From: Luteococcus sp038433155
Lineage (GTDB): Bacteria; Actinomycetota; Actinomycetes; Propionibacteriales; Propionibacteriaceae
Assembly: GCF_038433155.1 (NCBI RefSeq)
Contig: NZ_JBCDMW010000008.1
Location: 1-64,000 of the forward strand
Length of the DNA: 64,000 nt
Reading direction: 5' to 3'
The number at the start of each line of letters is the position of its first letter. Position 1 is the stretch's first letter. The position numbers and the translations under genes are program-made. Below, piece after piece: positions 43,780 through 51,838 of the stretch. The notes under the pieces were generated by a model. The model searched no databases. It saw only the letters and a list, made by a program, of their open reading frames with translations, and was not told the origin of the DNA.

Positions 43780-44417
43780 GCACCACACCGGCCCCCCGCC
43801 TGCTCAGCGCCGGCGCCGATGCCGTGCTGGTGGAACTGGCCGACGCCGACCAGCGACGTCGCCTCCACCGCGTCCTGCTGGAGGAACCGCCCGCCGGCTT
43901 GGTGGAGCTGGTGCCGGCCGCGCGCACGGTGCTGCTCTCGGCCGCCGGCCCCGAACAACTCCAAGGGATCGTCGACCACGTCAACGCCCTGGTGCGGGCC
44001 GGGCTGCCCGCCACCACCCAGACGGCCAGTGAACCCACCACCATCGCGGTCCGTTACGACGGTGAGGACCTGGCCCAGGTGGCCGAGGTCGTGGGGGTCA
44101 GCGTGCGCGAGGTCGTCGCCCGACACACGGGGCAACTGTGGACGGTGGAGTTCGCGGGTTTCATGCCCGGTTTCGGCTACCTGAGTGGCGAACACGGGGG
44201 TCTGACGGTCCCGCGGCTCAGTTCGCCTCGCACGCGCATTCCCGCGGGCAGCGTCGCACTGGCCGACGAGTTCACCGGCATCTATCCGCAGGCCTCCCCC
44301 GGAGGGTGGCAACTGATCGGGAGCACCGACGCTCCCCTGTGGGATCCCGAGCGCACCCCACCGGCGTTGCTGGCCCCCGGCGCCCGGATCCGCTTCGTCG
44401 AGGAGGGCATGCGATGA
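43776..44417 (+). CDS. pxpB: 5-oxoprolinase subunit B
   Basis: The 213-residue KipI/allophanate-hydrolase subunit 1 family protein contains VEFAGFMPGFGYLSG, IPAGSVALADEFTGIYP and PGGWQLIGST. It pairs with PxpC to form the ATP-dependent half of 5-oxoprolinase. In B. subtilis the homologue KipI also inhibits a sporulation kinase, not relevant here. It overlaps pxpA and pxpC by 4 bp each. Confidence 0.95.
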   Translation: MSTTPAPRLLSAGADAVLVELADADQRRRLHRVLLEEPPAGLVELVPAARTVLLSAAGPEQLQGIVDHVNALVRAGLPATTQTASEPTTIAVRYDGEDLAQVAEVVGVSVREVVARHTGQLWTVEFAGFMPGFGYLSGEHGGLTVPRLSSPRTRIPAGSVALADEFTGIYPQASPGGWQLIGSTDAPLWDPERTPPALLAPGARIRFVEEGMR

Positions 44418-45298
44418 GCCATCTCGCGGTGGAGTCCGCCGGCCTGCGCACCATGGTGCAGGATGCGGGAAGACCGGGTCTTGCGCACCTGGGGATCAGC
44501 GCCAGTGGCAGTTGGGACCGCGCCTCGCACACCTTGGCCAACCGTCTGGTCGGCAACCCACCCGAGGCGGCCGGGCTGGAGGTGCTGCTGGGCAACATCG
44601 CCCTGCGGCACCACGGCGCTCCCACCCTGGTGGCCGTGACCGGGGCCGAGTGCCCGCTGCGAGTGGACGGCCGCCCGGTGGCTCTGCGGTCCCCCGTCCT
44701 GCTGCTCGACGGCCAGTTGCTGGAGTTGGGCGCACCCGTGCGGGGGCTCCGCAGCTACCTGGCGGTGCGGGGTGGCCTGGATGGGGTCCCCGTCTTCGGC
44801 AGTCTGTCCAGCGATCCGACGCGTGGTCTGGGCCCGGCCGTCGTGCGGGTCGGCGACGAGTTGGTGGTGGGCAATGGTGAGCAACGCACCGTGGCCGGCA
44901 CGGATCTGGGCGCGGCAACCCCGTCGGTGGGCGCGTGCTTGACGTTGCGCGCCGTCTGGGGTCCCCGGGAGGACTGGTTCACCCCGGCGGCACGCGAGTC
45001 CTTCACCGGTCAGGAGTGGCGGGTCACGGACCAGACGGACCGGGTGGGGTGTCGGCTGGACGGTCAGCCCCTGACCCGGCAGGCCACCGGCGAGCTGGCC
45101 AGCGAGGGAACCCGTCGCGGCGCCGTCCAGGTCCCCGCCAGTGGCCTGCCCGTGGTCTTCGGCCCGGACCACCCCACCACCGGCGGCTATCCGGTGATCG
45201 CGGTGGTCGACGGTGTGGACGCGGACCTGTTGTCGCAGGCCGCCCCGGGCCAGGCGGTGCGGTTCGAGGTGCGTCGCCACCGCCTGGTGCTCGGCTGA
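44414..45298 (+). CDS. pxpC: 5-oxoprolinase subunit C
   Basis: The 294-residue KipA/allophanate-hydrolase subunit 2 family protein begins LRTMVQDAGRPGLAHLGISASGSWD and carries RSYLAVRGGLDG and QVPASGLPVVFGPDHPTTGGYP. Although some databases call it a biotin-dependent carboxylase domain, the pxpAB context identifies it as the 5-oxoprolinase subunit. Coupled to pxpB by ATGA. Confidence 0.94.
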   Translation: MSHLAVESAGLRTMVQDAGRPGLAHLGISASGSWDRASHTLANRLVGNPPEAAGLEVLLGNIALRHHGAPTLVAVTGAECPLRVDGRPVALRSPVLLLDGQLLELGAPVRGLRSYLAVRGGLDGVPVFGSLSSDPTRGLGPAVVRVGDELVVGNGEQRTVAGTDLGAATPSVGACLTLRAVWGPREDWFTPAARESFTGQEWRVTDQTDRVGCRLDGQPLTRQATGELASEGTRRGAVQVPASGLPVVFGPDHPTTGGYPVIAVVDGVDADLLSQAAPGQAVRFEVRRHRLVLG

Positions 45299-45308
45299 GC
45301 ACAGCCGG

Positions 45309-46925
45309 TCAACAGACCGCCCGGGCCCGGGCCAATACCTGCGGCAATTCGCGACGCAGGATCTTGCCGGCGGCGGACAGCGGCAGTTCGTCGACGACGG
45401 TGGCGCCGCCGAGGTGCTTGTACTGGGCCACCTGCCGGTTGACCCAATGAACCACCGTTTCCGGCGTACTGGCCGGGTCCGCCCCCTCGCGCAGCACCAG
45501 CAGGGCGTGGGGTACCTGGTCCCCATTGGTCTGGCCGATCCCCAGCACGGCGGCCGCGACCACGTCGGGATGGGCCACCAGGTGGGCCTCCAGTTCCGCG
45601 GGTGGGATCTGGAAGCCGCGCCGCTTGATGAGTTCCTTGATCCGGTCCACGATGCGGGTGGTCCCCTCGTGGTCCACCTGCACCAGGTCACCGGTGTGGA
45701 CATAACCGTCGGCATCCAGAGTTGCCTCGGTGGCGTCCTGTTCGTGGAGGTAGCCGAGCATGGCCTGCGGCCCGCGCACCCACAGTTCCCCCGGCGTGGA
45801 CCAGTCTCCCGGTGGGGCCGCTTCCACGTCGCGCCCGGTGGCCGGATCCACCACGCGGAAGGTGGTGTTGGAGATGGCCTGGCCGATGGTGCCCAGCGGT
45901 AGGTCCGTCCGGTCGGGCGGCAGGACATGGGTGACCGGTGACAGTTCGGTCATGCCGTAGCCCTGCACGACGCGGGTGGACAGGCGTCGTTCCAGTTCCT
46001 CGCCGACGCCCTGGTCCAGCGGCGCCGCGCCACTGACCACAAGCCGCACCGAATCCCAGTCGATCGTCTCGATGGCCCGGTTGCGGGACAGGAAGGTGGC
46101 CACGGGCGGGACGATGAACAGGATGGTGGGCCGCCGGGTGGCGACGATGTCCAGGAAGAGGTGCGCCTGGAAGGCGCTCATGGTGTACAGCGGGAAACGG
46201 CGCCACAGACCGAAGTTCAGCGTCGTGCTCAGTGCGTAGATGTGGCTGAAGGGCAGGAAGGCGACGATGGAATTGTCGTCGCCCAGGTGACTCAACGCGG
46301 TGGAGAACTGCATCATGTTGGCCACCAGGTTGCGGTGGCTGAGCATGACGGCCTTGGGCAGCCCGGAGGTGCCGGAGGACACCGGGAGGCAGGCAACGCT
46401 GGTGGCCGGGTCCATCGAGATGGTGGGCGGTGCCGGGTCGTGGCGGAGCAACTCCTGCCAGGTAGTGGCCGGTTGCGGACTGTCCCCCACCACCACGAGG
46501 TGGTTGCCGGTGAGGCCGGCCGTGTCCAGGGCGTCCCGGACCGTGTCGGCCAGGTCTGCGCTGGTGATCACCAGCCGGGCCTGGGTGAGGGTGAGCTGCC
46601 GCGCCATCTCCTGCGGCGAGGCAGCGGTGTTGACGGGAGTGACGATGCAGCCGGCGCGCAGGATGCCGTGGAAGGCAACGGCGTGCTCCGGGCCGTTGGC
46701 CAGGGCGACAGCGCACACCTGCCCCGCTTGCAGCCCGTGGGCATGGATCCAGCTGGCCACCGAGTCCACCTGCTGCTTGAGCTGGCCGTAGGTGAGCACC
46801 TGGCCGGTCTCGGCGTGGTCGATCGCCACCCGCTGGGCATCCTCGGCGCTCATCGACGCGAAGATCAGCTCGTAGAGGGTGGCCCGGGGGATCTCGATGT
46901 CCGGCCACGGCCCTCGGTACTGCAT
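45309..46925 (-). CDS. Acyl-CoA synthetase, 4-coumarate:CoA ligase-like
   Basis: The 538-residue ANL-family enzyme activates a carboxylic acid with ATP and CoA. The P-loop-like PVSSGTSGLPKAVMLSHRN, the YGMTELSP adenine motif, and DGYVHTGDLVQVD with IVDRIKELIKRRGFQIPPAELE are intact. The C-terminal catalytic Lys is in LSAAGKILRREL. The acid is not predictable; the overall style is that of 4-coumarate or medium-chain acids. It is convergent with pxpC (10 bp gap), so unlikely to belong to its operon. Confidence 0.88.
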   Translation of the reverse strand: MQYRGPWPDIEIPRATLYELIFASMSAEDAQRVAIDHAETGQVLTYGQLKQQVDSVASWIHAHGLQAGQVCAVALANGPEHAVAFHGILRAGCIVTPVNTAASPQEMARQLTLTQARLVITSADLADTVRDALDTAGLTGNHLVVVGDSPQPATTWQELLRHDPAPPTISMDPATSVACLPVSSGTSGLPKAVMLSHRNLVANMMQFSTALSHLGDDNSIVAFLPFSHIYALSTTLNFGLWRRFPLYTMSAFQAHLFLDIVATRRPTILFIVPPVATFLSRNRAIETIDWDSVRLVVSGAAPLDQGVGEELERRLSTRVVQGYGMTELSPVTHVLPPDRTDLPLGTIGQAISNTTFRVVDPATGRDVEAAPPGDWSTPGELWVRGPQAMLGYLHEQDATEATLDADGYVHTGDLVQVDHEGTTRIVDRIKELIKRRGFQIPPAELEAHLVAHPDVVAAAVLGIGQTNGDQVPHALLVLREGADPASTPETVVHWVNRQVAQYKHLGGATVVDELPLSAAGKILRRELPQVLARARAVC

Positions 46926-46999
46926 GACTGCACCCTCTCGTCGACTGCTGGTCATCCTAGATCCGGGGTCTGCGCTGCCGCGCCTGCGGCGCGCTCACC

Positions 47000-47077
47000 G
47001 TCGACCCAGCATCCGTCACGACCGACGAGGAAATCGAGTTCTGGATCCAACCGGCGCTGCGGTGCCACGCTCATTAG
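47000..47077 (+). pseudogene. C-terminal fragment of a TfoX-like gene
   Basis: The 26 codons read VDPASVTTDEEIEFWIQPALRCHAH-stop. They align without gaps to the last 26 codons of the intact TfoX-domain gene at 49097-49429 (VDAEAIETNEDLEFWIHAALRHHATQ). No start or body precedes it, so it is a truncated second copy. Confidence 0.65.
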
Positions 47078-47209
47078 GAGGGTCATCCATTCGGCGGCGG
47101 CGGACTCGAAACTCATCAAGAGGCCGAGAACTCGACCGGTTCGGCGACCTCGACCATCACGGGCCAAACTCCGTCATAGTCCGGGCGGGCCTCGTGCTAC
47201 ATCCGCACC

Positions 47210-47405
47210 GCCCGAGTCGGCATGTTCGTGTTGCCTGGCATGACTCCCACTTCCCAAGGTTCGGAGTCACCGGACATCCCGGGCGATTCACTCACGAACT
47301 CGCACATGACGAGCGCAGGGGTCCGAGCTGGACAGGACCAGAGGCTTCGGGTCACAGATTTCAACGCCCGTCTCTTCCAGACACTCTCGCCGCACAGCCA
47401 CCCTC
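47210..47405 (-). pseudogene. Degenerate Nudix hydrolase fragment
   Basis: On the minus strand AVRRECLEETGVEI matches the Nudix box core (RExxEExGx). Shortly after, in another frame, ALVMCEFVSESPG and SEPWEVGVMP follow, the order seen in MutT-like proteins. At least one frameshift separates the parts and the N-terminus is missing. It overlaps the C-terminal codons of the membrane protein upstream, as if a deletion joined the two. Confidence 0.5.
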
Positions 47406-47900
47406 GCGACGAATGCGCCAGTGGCCCCACGCCGACGCGATGACCAGGGGCCCCCAGAGCAGGAGCGGCAGATAGCACCACACCATGACAACCAAGGGGC
47501 AGCCCTGGACATGACCTGCGTCCGGCCGCTTGCCGTGCGCGATGGCCGAGACCATGGAGATGTTGAAGATCCAGGTCACCGCAAGACCCCCGAGTGTGCC
47601 CAGGACGAGGGGCAACGCCGGCGGAACACGCCATCCGAACAAGCTGCGACCCCATGGCCGCACTAGCCCCACGGTCAGGAAGCCAGTCGCCAGCTGCACC
47701 ACCGACAGGCCGATCACGTAGGCATACCCCAAACCCGGATTCCCCGCCAGCTCGAACGTCCGCAGGGAGGCAGTCCCCGGGACGAGGCCGACGATCATCA
47801 GAACCCGCCACAGCGCGGAGGGCACCACCACCGCGAATGCCCCATAGGCGCACAGCTGGAGCCAACTCGGCACAATTAAAGACTCATCTCTAGATGACAT
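47361..47900 (-). CDS. Four-helix membrane protein, probably truncated
   Basis: The 179-residue protein has hydrophobic segments around 12-35, 48-70, 85-108 and 135-158. I do not recognise a family. The last 15 residues (RIRREGGCAARVSGRDGR) are out-of-frame Nudix-box sequence, so the true C-terminus is likely lost. The start MSSRDES at 47900 is taken; the frame opens 12 codons earlier. Confidence 0.45.
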   Translation of the reverse strand: MSSRDESLIVPSWLQLCAYGAFAVVVPSALWRVLMIVGLVPGTASLRTFELAGNPGLGYAYVIGLSVVQLATGFLTVGLVRPWGRSLFGWRVPPALPLVLGTLGGLAVTWIFNISMVSAIAHGKRPDAGHVQGCPLVVMVWCYLPLLLWGPLVIASAWGHWRIRREGGCAARVSGRDGR

Positions 47901-48313
47901 GGTCCAATGGTCGCAATAGGGTGATCGAATGGGCACACCCAGACCCCCGCGAAGCCCTGCGCGCTGCCACCGTGCACATCCCCCGCTACTGCCGCCAGAA
48001 CCCCGTCGACGCCAAGTCCATGACCCTCTACCGCCTACCTGACCTGCTCGACCTCGTCCCCACCGAACGACGTGCCACCCTCGCCACCATCAATGACGAC
48101 GTCGATCGTGCCCTTCACGACCTCGCCGCACGACGCTTCGGCGAGCACACACCCGAACGCTACCAACTGGCACTGGTGGCCACCCGTCAATGCCCCTACG
48201 GGATGGTCCGCCCACTCATCGGCGAGACCATCCCACCCCAACTCGACGCGATGTGTGTCGCAACGGCTGACGGCATCCTCGCCCTGGGCGACGCGGACCA
48301 TGAGCCGAGCTGA
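47894..48313 (+). CDS. Unknown protein, copy A of a duplicated gene
   Basis: The frame of up to 139 residues contains an 86-residue core (48026-48283, LYRLPDLLDLVPTERRATL onwards). It is about 90% identical in DNA to copy B at 50983-51240, with roughly two-thirds of the differences silent. That indicates past selection on the protein. I do not recognise the family; the core is mainly helical with ATRQCPYGMVRPLIGE conserved. The start is uncertain. The best leaderless promoter (TAGGGT at 47917-47922) points at ATG 47929, which is in the wrong frame, so the N-terminus may be frameshifted. Confidence 0.5.
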   Translation: MTWSNGRNRVIEWAHPDPREALRAATVHIPRYCRQNPVDAKSMTLYRLPDLLDLVPTERRATLATINDDVDRALHDLAARRFGEHTPERYQLALVATRQCPYGMVRPLIGETIPPQLDAMCVATADGILALGDADHEPS

Positions 48314-48343
48314 GGGGCAGCCCGTACTGCCCGCCAGGGGGGC

Positions 48344-48465
48344 GGTCAGCTCCGGTACGAAGACAAGTGCCACCTCTGCTACGTGGTGGGCCCCGAGGCC
48401 TTGCTCGTCATGCTCTTGGAACCTATCGCCAGTGCCCCCGCTTCTCCGCGACACATGATTGAATG
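48344..48465 (+). pseudogene. Possible C-terminal remnant with CHLC motif
   Basis: The frame reads GQLRYEDKCHLCYVV and then EALLVMLLEPIASAP to a stop at 48463-48465, with no start. The CxxC with flanking residues recalls the C-terminal cysteine segment of some radical-SAM proteins, but the match is from memory and weak. Confidence 0.2.
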
Positions 48466-48470
48466 AGGCC

Positions 48471-49084
48471 ATGGACCTGTTCTCGGCCATCGCCAGCGAG
48501 CGTCGATCCCTCGCCGACCTGCTCGAACCCCTCACCCCTGACCAGCAACAGGCCCAGAGCCTGTGCAGTGAGTGGACCGTCAAGCAGGTCGCCGCACACC
48601 TGGTCATGCCGATGGAGGTCGGCATGTTCGGCTTCATGACCGCGATGCTGCGTCACCGGGGCAACTTCGACGCGGCAAACGACGCCCTCGCCAAGAAGCA
48701 GGCACAGCGTCCCTTCCCCGAGATCGTCCAGATCCTGCGCGACAAGGCCGACCACCGCTTCACCCCGCCCGGACAAGGCCCCGAGGCACCGCTGACGGAC
48801 GTCATCGTCCACGGCCTCGACATCACCACCCCGCTCGGGCTGAGCCACCCCATCCCCGACGAGCACCTCGTCGTGACCTGGGACTACCTCGCCGAACCGA
48901 GCCCGAAGGCACGTGCCGCCAGCCGACAACTGGATGGGTGCGTCTGGAGGCCGACGACCTCGACTGGAGCCACGGCGCCGGCTCCTTGGTCACCGGTTCG
49001 GCGCGGGCGATTCTGCTGGCCCTGGCGGGACGTGATGCCGGATGGGAGCAACTCACCGGCGCCCTGCCCCACCGTCCCGCATGA
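48471..49084 (+). pseudogene. Frameshifted DinB/maleylpyruvate-isomerase-like gene
   Basis: The first 156 codons encode a mycothiol-dependent maleylpyruvate isomerase/DinB-type four-helix protein (ERRSLADLLEPLTPDQ, CSEWTVKQVAAHLVMP, VIVHGLDITTPLG). At the GGG run 48936-48938 the frame is lost. One base later the expected C-domain continues (VRLEADDLDWSHGAG, then SARAILLALAGRDAGWEQL) to a stop at 49084. A single missing G explains it: either a real recent mutation or a homopolymer sequencing error. If repaired, the protein would be about 204 residues. Confidence 0.75.
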
Positions 49085-49096
49085 GGAGACCAGCCC

Positions 49097-49429
49097 ATGC
49101 CCCACGACGAAACCCTCGCGTACCGTATCCGCGAGCTGCTGAACGACCAGCCCAGTCTCCGAGAGGTGAAGATGTTCGGCGGGCTGGCGTTCATGGTCGA
49201 CGACCGGATGGTGGTCTGCGCCTCTGCGGGCGGTGGAGCGCTCCTCGTGCGTGTCTCACCCGAGGACGATCCCCAGCTCCTGAACAGACCCGGCGCCCGC
49301 CGCGGCGAGATGGGCAAGGGCCGCACCATGGGCGTCGGGTGGATCGCAGTCGACGCTGAGGCCATCGAAACCAACGAGGACCTGGAATTCTGGATCCATG
49401 CGGCTCTGCGGCATCACGCCACCCAGTAG
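49097..49429 (+). CDS. TfoX N-terminal domain protein
   Basis: The 110-residue single-domain protein has the TfoX/Sxy N-domain pattern: VKMFGGLAFMVDDRMVVCAS, then GGALLVRVSPEDDP and a C-terminal DLEFWIHAALRH. In gammaproteobacteria TfoX controls competence, but these short actinobacterial proteins have no shown role. GAGGAGA stands just upstream. It lies 12 bp after the frameshifted DinB-like gene, and a fragment of a second copy lies at 47000. Confidence 0.85.
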   Translation: MPHDETLAYRIRELLNDQPSLREVKMFGGLAFMVDDRMVVCASAGGGALLVRVSPEDDPQLLNRPGARRGEMGKGRTMGVGWIAVDAEAIETNEDLEFWIHAALRHHATQ

Positions 49430-49491
49430 GGACGGTCGCAAGCATCCGCAGACGACACAACGAGGGTGCTATCAGGAGGTGCTGCACCAGG

Positions 49492-50196
49492 TCATCGTGC
49501 ACCCGATCCCCCGGCCAGCTTCACGCGCTCGCCCACGGTGATCGCCGCCGGGGTGACGACCCGGGCGTAGACGCCCAGGTTCATGTCACGCTCCCGTCCG
49601 AGGCGCTTCAACCAACCGGCCCCAGCTGGGGCACCGTCCTGCGGCACGTCGATCATCCGGCATCGCGGGATGCGTTCGGTGACGTGGAGGCACGCGATGC
49701 CGAAGGCCAGGTCGAGACCCACCCAGGCCTCCTCTGCGAACGGTTCACTGGTCTGCAGCACTACGTTGACACGCAGGCGGCGGGGGTCCGCGTCGATTCC
49801 CCACTCGCGGGCACACCAGTCGAAGGTTGCACTGCCCACCAGAGAGACGGGGCTCCCATCGTGGTGCGGGACCGAACCCTCGGGGCGCAGGGAGACGGGC
49901 GTGCCCATCCGCGCCGAGAGGTGCGCATCCAGCCCCGGATCTCCGGCCATCCAACTCTGCCCGTCACCGTCCACGTGAACGGTGAAGCCGTCGGTACGGG
50001 CCGAGAAGTCGAAGACCTCGTCGTGGCGGCGGAAGCGGCGCGAGTCCTTACCCGAAGCGAGGTGCCCCTCCTCGTCGACCACCGCAAACCATCGGTCGCC
50101 CGCCACACCCCGGTGGTCGAGTTGGACGAACCGGAGTTCCTCGCCGCCCATCGACTTGACGGGGTAGCGGCGGATGCGGGTGACGCGGAAGGGCAT
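49492..50196 (-). CDS. MOSC domain protein
   Basis: The 234-residue protein has a MOSC N-terminal beta-barrel (ITRIRRYPVKSMGGEEL, GVAGDRWFAVVDEEG) and a C-terminal MOSC region (FAEEAWVGLDLAFG, ERIPRCRMIDVPQ). The Cys in PRCRM is the expected metal/sulphur-carrying residue. Family members handle molybdenum cofactor sulphur or reduce N-hydroxylated compounds. The ATG at 50196 lies 7 nt after TAGGTT, so it is probably leaderless. Confidence 0.87.
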   Translation of the reverse strand: MPFRVTRIRRYPVKSMGGEELRFVQLDHRGVAGDRWFAVVDEEGHLASGKDSRRFRRHDEVFDFSARTDGFTVHVDGDGQSWMAGDPGLDAHLSARMGTPVSLRPEGSVPHHDGSPVSLVGSATFDWCAREWGIDADPRRLRVNVVLQTSEPFAEEAWVGLDLAFGIACLHVTERIPRCRMIDVPQDGAPAGAGWLKRLGRERDMNLGVYARVVTPAAITVGERVKLAGGSGAR

Positions 50197-50203
50197 GGGA
50201 CCA

Positions 50204-50209
50204 AACCTA
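50204..50209 (-). promoter_or_regulatory. -10 hexamer TAGGTT, leaderless start of the MOSC gene
   Basis: On the minus strand TAGGTT is followed by 7 nt and ATG 50196. Confidence 0.5.
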
Positions 50210-50326
50210 GTGTCAAGCACCCGGAGTGTCCGGAGACGTGGTCAGCCCGCGGTGAGGAGCTTCGCGTGCTCAGGTCCGCTGGCAGTGTCTCGACGGTCAT
50301 CCACCCCGCCGCCGACACCGAAGCCA

Positions 50327-50332
50327 TAGAAT
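50327..50332 (+). promoter_or_regulatory. -10 hexamer TAGAAT, leaderless start
   Basis: TAGAAT ends 7 nt before ATG 50340 of the truncated nucleotidyltransferase. Confidence 0.45.
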
Positions 50333-50339
50333 CGTGGCC

Positions 50340-50495
50340 ATGACTGCAGCCATCGACGTCGACCGCTTGGCCGAGGTATGCCAGCGCTACGGCATCGCGC
50401 GCCTCGTAGTCTTCGGATCGGTAGCCCGCGGCACCATCTGTCGCCGAGATTGGGAGTCCCAGCAGTGCAGCTTGTCCAGTCCTTTCGTGAGATGA
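50340..50495 (+). pseudogene. Truncated minimal nucleotidyltransferase
   Basis: The 51-residue frame begins like MNT-type nucleotidyltransferases (ARLVVFGSVARG, residues about 20-31). It then turns into unrelated sequence before the DxD metal site that should follow. Only the first third of the domain survives. Its stop overlaps the next start (ATGA at 50492-50495). Related intact proteins are often antitoxins paired with HEPN proteins; no HEPN gene is seen here. Confidence 0.6.
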
Positions 50496-50923
50496 TCCCG
50501 CTTCGCTTTGCCGTCGCACTGGCATTCGGTGGCGTGACGGCCAGCATTGCCACGCACACCGCCGTTCTCACGCAGCGCCTGCCACACACCGCTGTCAGTG
50601 GGGGCCGGGTGACGGATCCAGCCACCGGCCGACGGGTCGCGGCTGCCAGCATCGCCAGCCTTCTGCCAATGATGGTCCTCGTGGCTCGCGGCGCCGGCTT
50701 CGCTGGGGAGGCCTCCCGGGCGGAGCGCGGGCTGCTTGGAGCCCTCGCCTTGACCACACTGGCCAGTACCCCGGCCCAAGCGCTGGGAACAGAGTTCGAA
50801 CGGCGCTGGATGACGCCCACCGCTGCGGCATTGGCACTGGGCCTAGGACGGCTGGCGGTCACTGAGCCGAGGCCAGCGGTGCGGACGCAGCGGACGAGGC
50901 GGCAGCCACGACCGCAGCCCTGA
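50492..50923 (+). CDS. Small membrane protein of unknown function
   Basis: The 143-residue frame has hydrophobic segments near 5-25, 52-70, 80-95 and 110-122, with an Arg/Pro-rich tail (RTQRTRRQPRPQP). It is translationally coupled to the nucleotidyltransferase fragment. I recognise no family. Coding is supported by hydrophobicity pattern and GC-rich third positions only, so it is tentative. Confidence 0.4.
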   Translation: MIPLRFAVALAFGGVTASIATHTAVLTQRLPHTAVSGGRVTDPATGRRVAAASIASLLPMMVLVARGAGFAGEASRAERGLLGALALTTLASTPAQALGTEFERRWMTPTAAALALGLGRLAVTEPRPAVRTQRTRRQPRPQP

Positions 50924-50982
50924 CCGCCTGCCCCACAGCGACCCCATCGGGAGCGATGCCTTCAACCAGGGCCGGGTAGTGC

Positions 50983-51240
50983 CTCTACCGCCTACCGGAC
51001 CTGCTCGACCTCGTCCCCACCGAACGACGAGCCACCCTCGCCACCATCAACGACGACGTCGACCGTGCACTGCACGACCTCGTCGCACGGCGCTTCGGCA
51101 AGGACACGCCCGAGCGCTACCAGCTCGCACTCGTGGCCACCCGCCAATGCCCCTACGGAATGATCCGCCCACTCATCGGCGAAAACATCCCGCCCGAACT
51201 CGACGCCATGTGCGTCGCAGCGGACGACGGCATCCTCGCC
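50983..51240 (+). pseudogene. Copy B of the duplicated unknown gene
   Basis: The 86 codons match copy A (48026-48283) without gaps, 27 differences in 258 by eye count, about 19 silent. An in-frame TAG lies two codons upstream (50977-50979), so it has no start of its own. Downstream the frame stays open to about 51498 but diverges at once from copy A. Confidence 0.7.
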
Positions 51241-51526
51241 CCTGGGCCAGGACCAGTACCGGCGCTGCTGGTGCACGGGACCGGAGAACCAGACCGGCTC
51301 TCACACGAATTCGCAGCGGCGTCCGCGGCGCTTGCGTTCGCAGGTGGCGTCGCGCCCGAGGAGTGCATGAGCGCCTGCCTGAACATCTCACTGACGGGCG
51401 ATGCCGCTGGGGAAACACGCGCAAGGAACCTAGGAGAAACGCCTAGTCACTTAGGGGGAACGCAGGTGCCACATGCAGGCTTGAAGGGAGCTCTGTAAAG
51501 TCGATAGGGCACGTATAGGGCACGAA
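51241..51526. other. Gap before tRNA-Pro with a short direct repeat
   Basis: Apart from the open frame running on from copy B, I see no gene. TAGGGCACGTA and TAGGGCACGAA follow each other at 51505-51526, an 11-bp direct repeat next to the tRNA terminator. It could be part of an old attachment or recombination site, but no integrase is present. Confidence 0.35.
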
Positions 51527-51569
51527 GAAGGGGCCCGCCAGAGCCAACTCGCTCTGACAAGCCCCTTCG
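51527..51569 (-). terminator. Terminator after tRNA-Pro
   Basis: GAAGGGGCCCGCCAGAGC (51527-51544) pairs, with some G-U pairs on one strand, with GCTCTGACAAGCCCCTTC (51552-51569). On the minus strand it directly follows the tRNA. Confidence 0.7.
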
Positions 51570-51574
51570 GACGT

Positions 51575-51648
<74 letters not shown>

Positions 51649-51838
51649 CCAGATCGCCACGGCGACCCGAGGAAGAACACTACCGGAACTGCGTCGACGG
51701 CGCCAATTGGCTGGCCGCAAGCGACGGCAGCACCTCATTCCCGTCCAGCACGGAGCCCAGATCGCAGCACCCCACGATGTGGTCGTACCATTTACGGGCC
51801 GCGCACAGCCGGCGAGACTCACATCGAAAGGTACAGCG

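Noticed and set aside
50340..50923. Intact MNT/HEPN toxin-antitoxin pair
   Set aside because: The nucleotidyltransferase loses its metal site after residue 32 and the downstream protein is a membrane protein, not HEPN.
46926..51574. Integrative element inserted at tRNA-Pro
   Set aside because: No integrase, excisionase or repeated tRNA 3' end was found; only the decay pattern and an 11-bp direct repeat hint at it.
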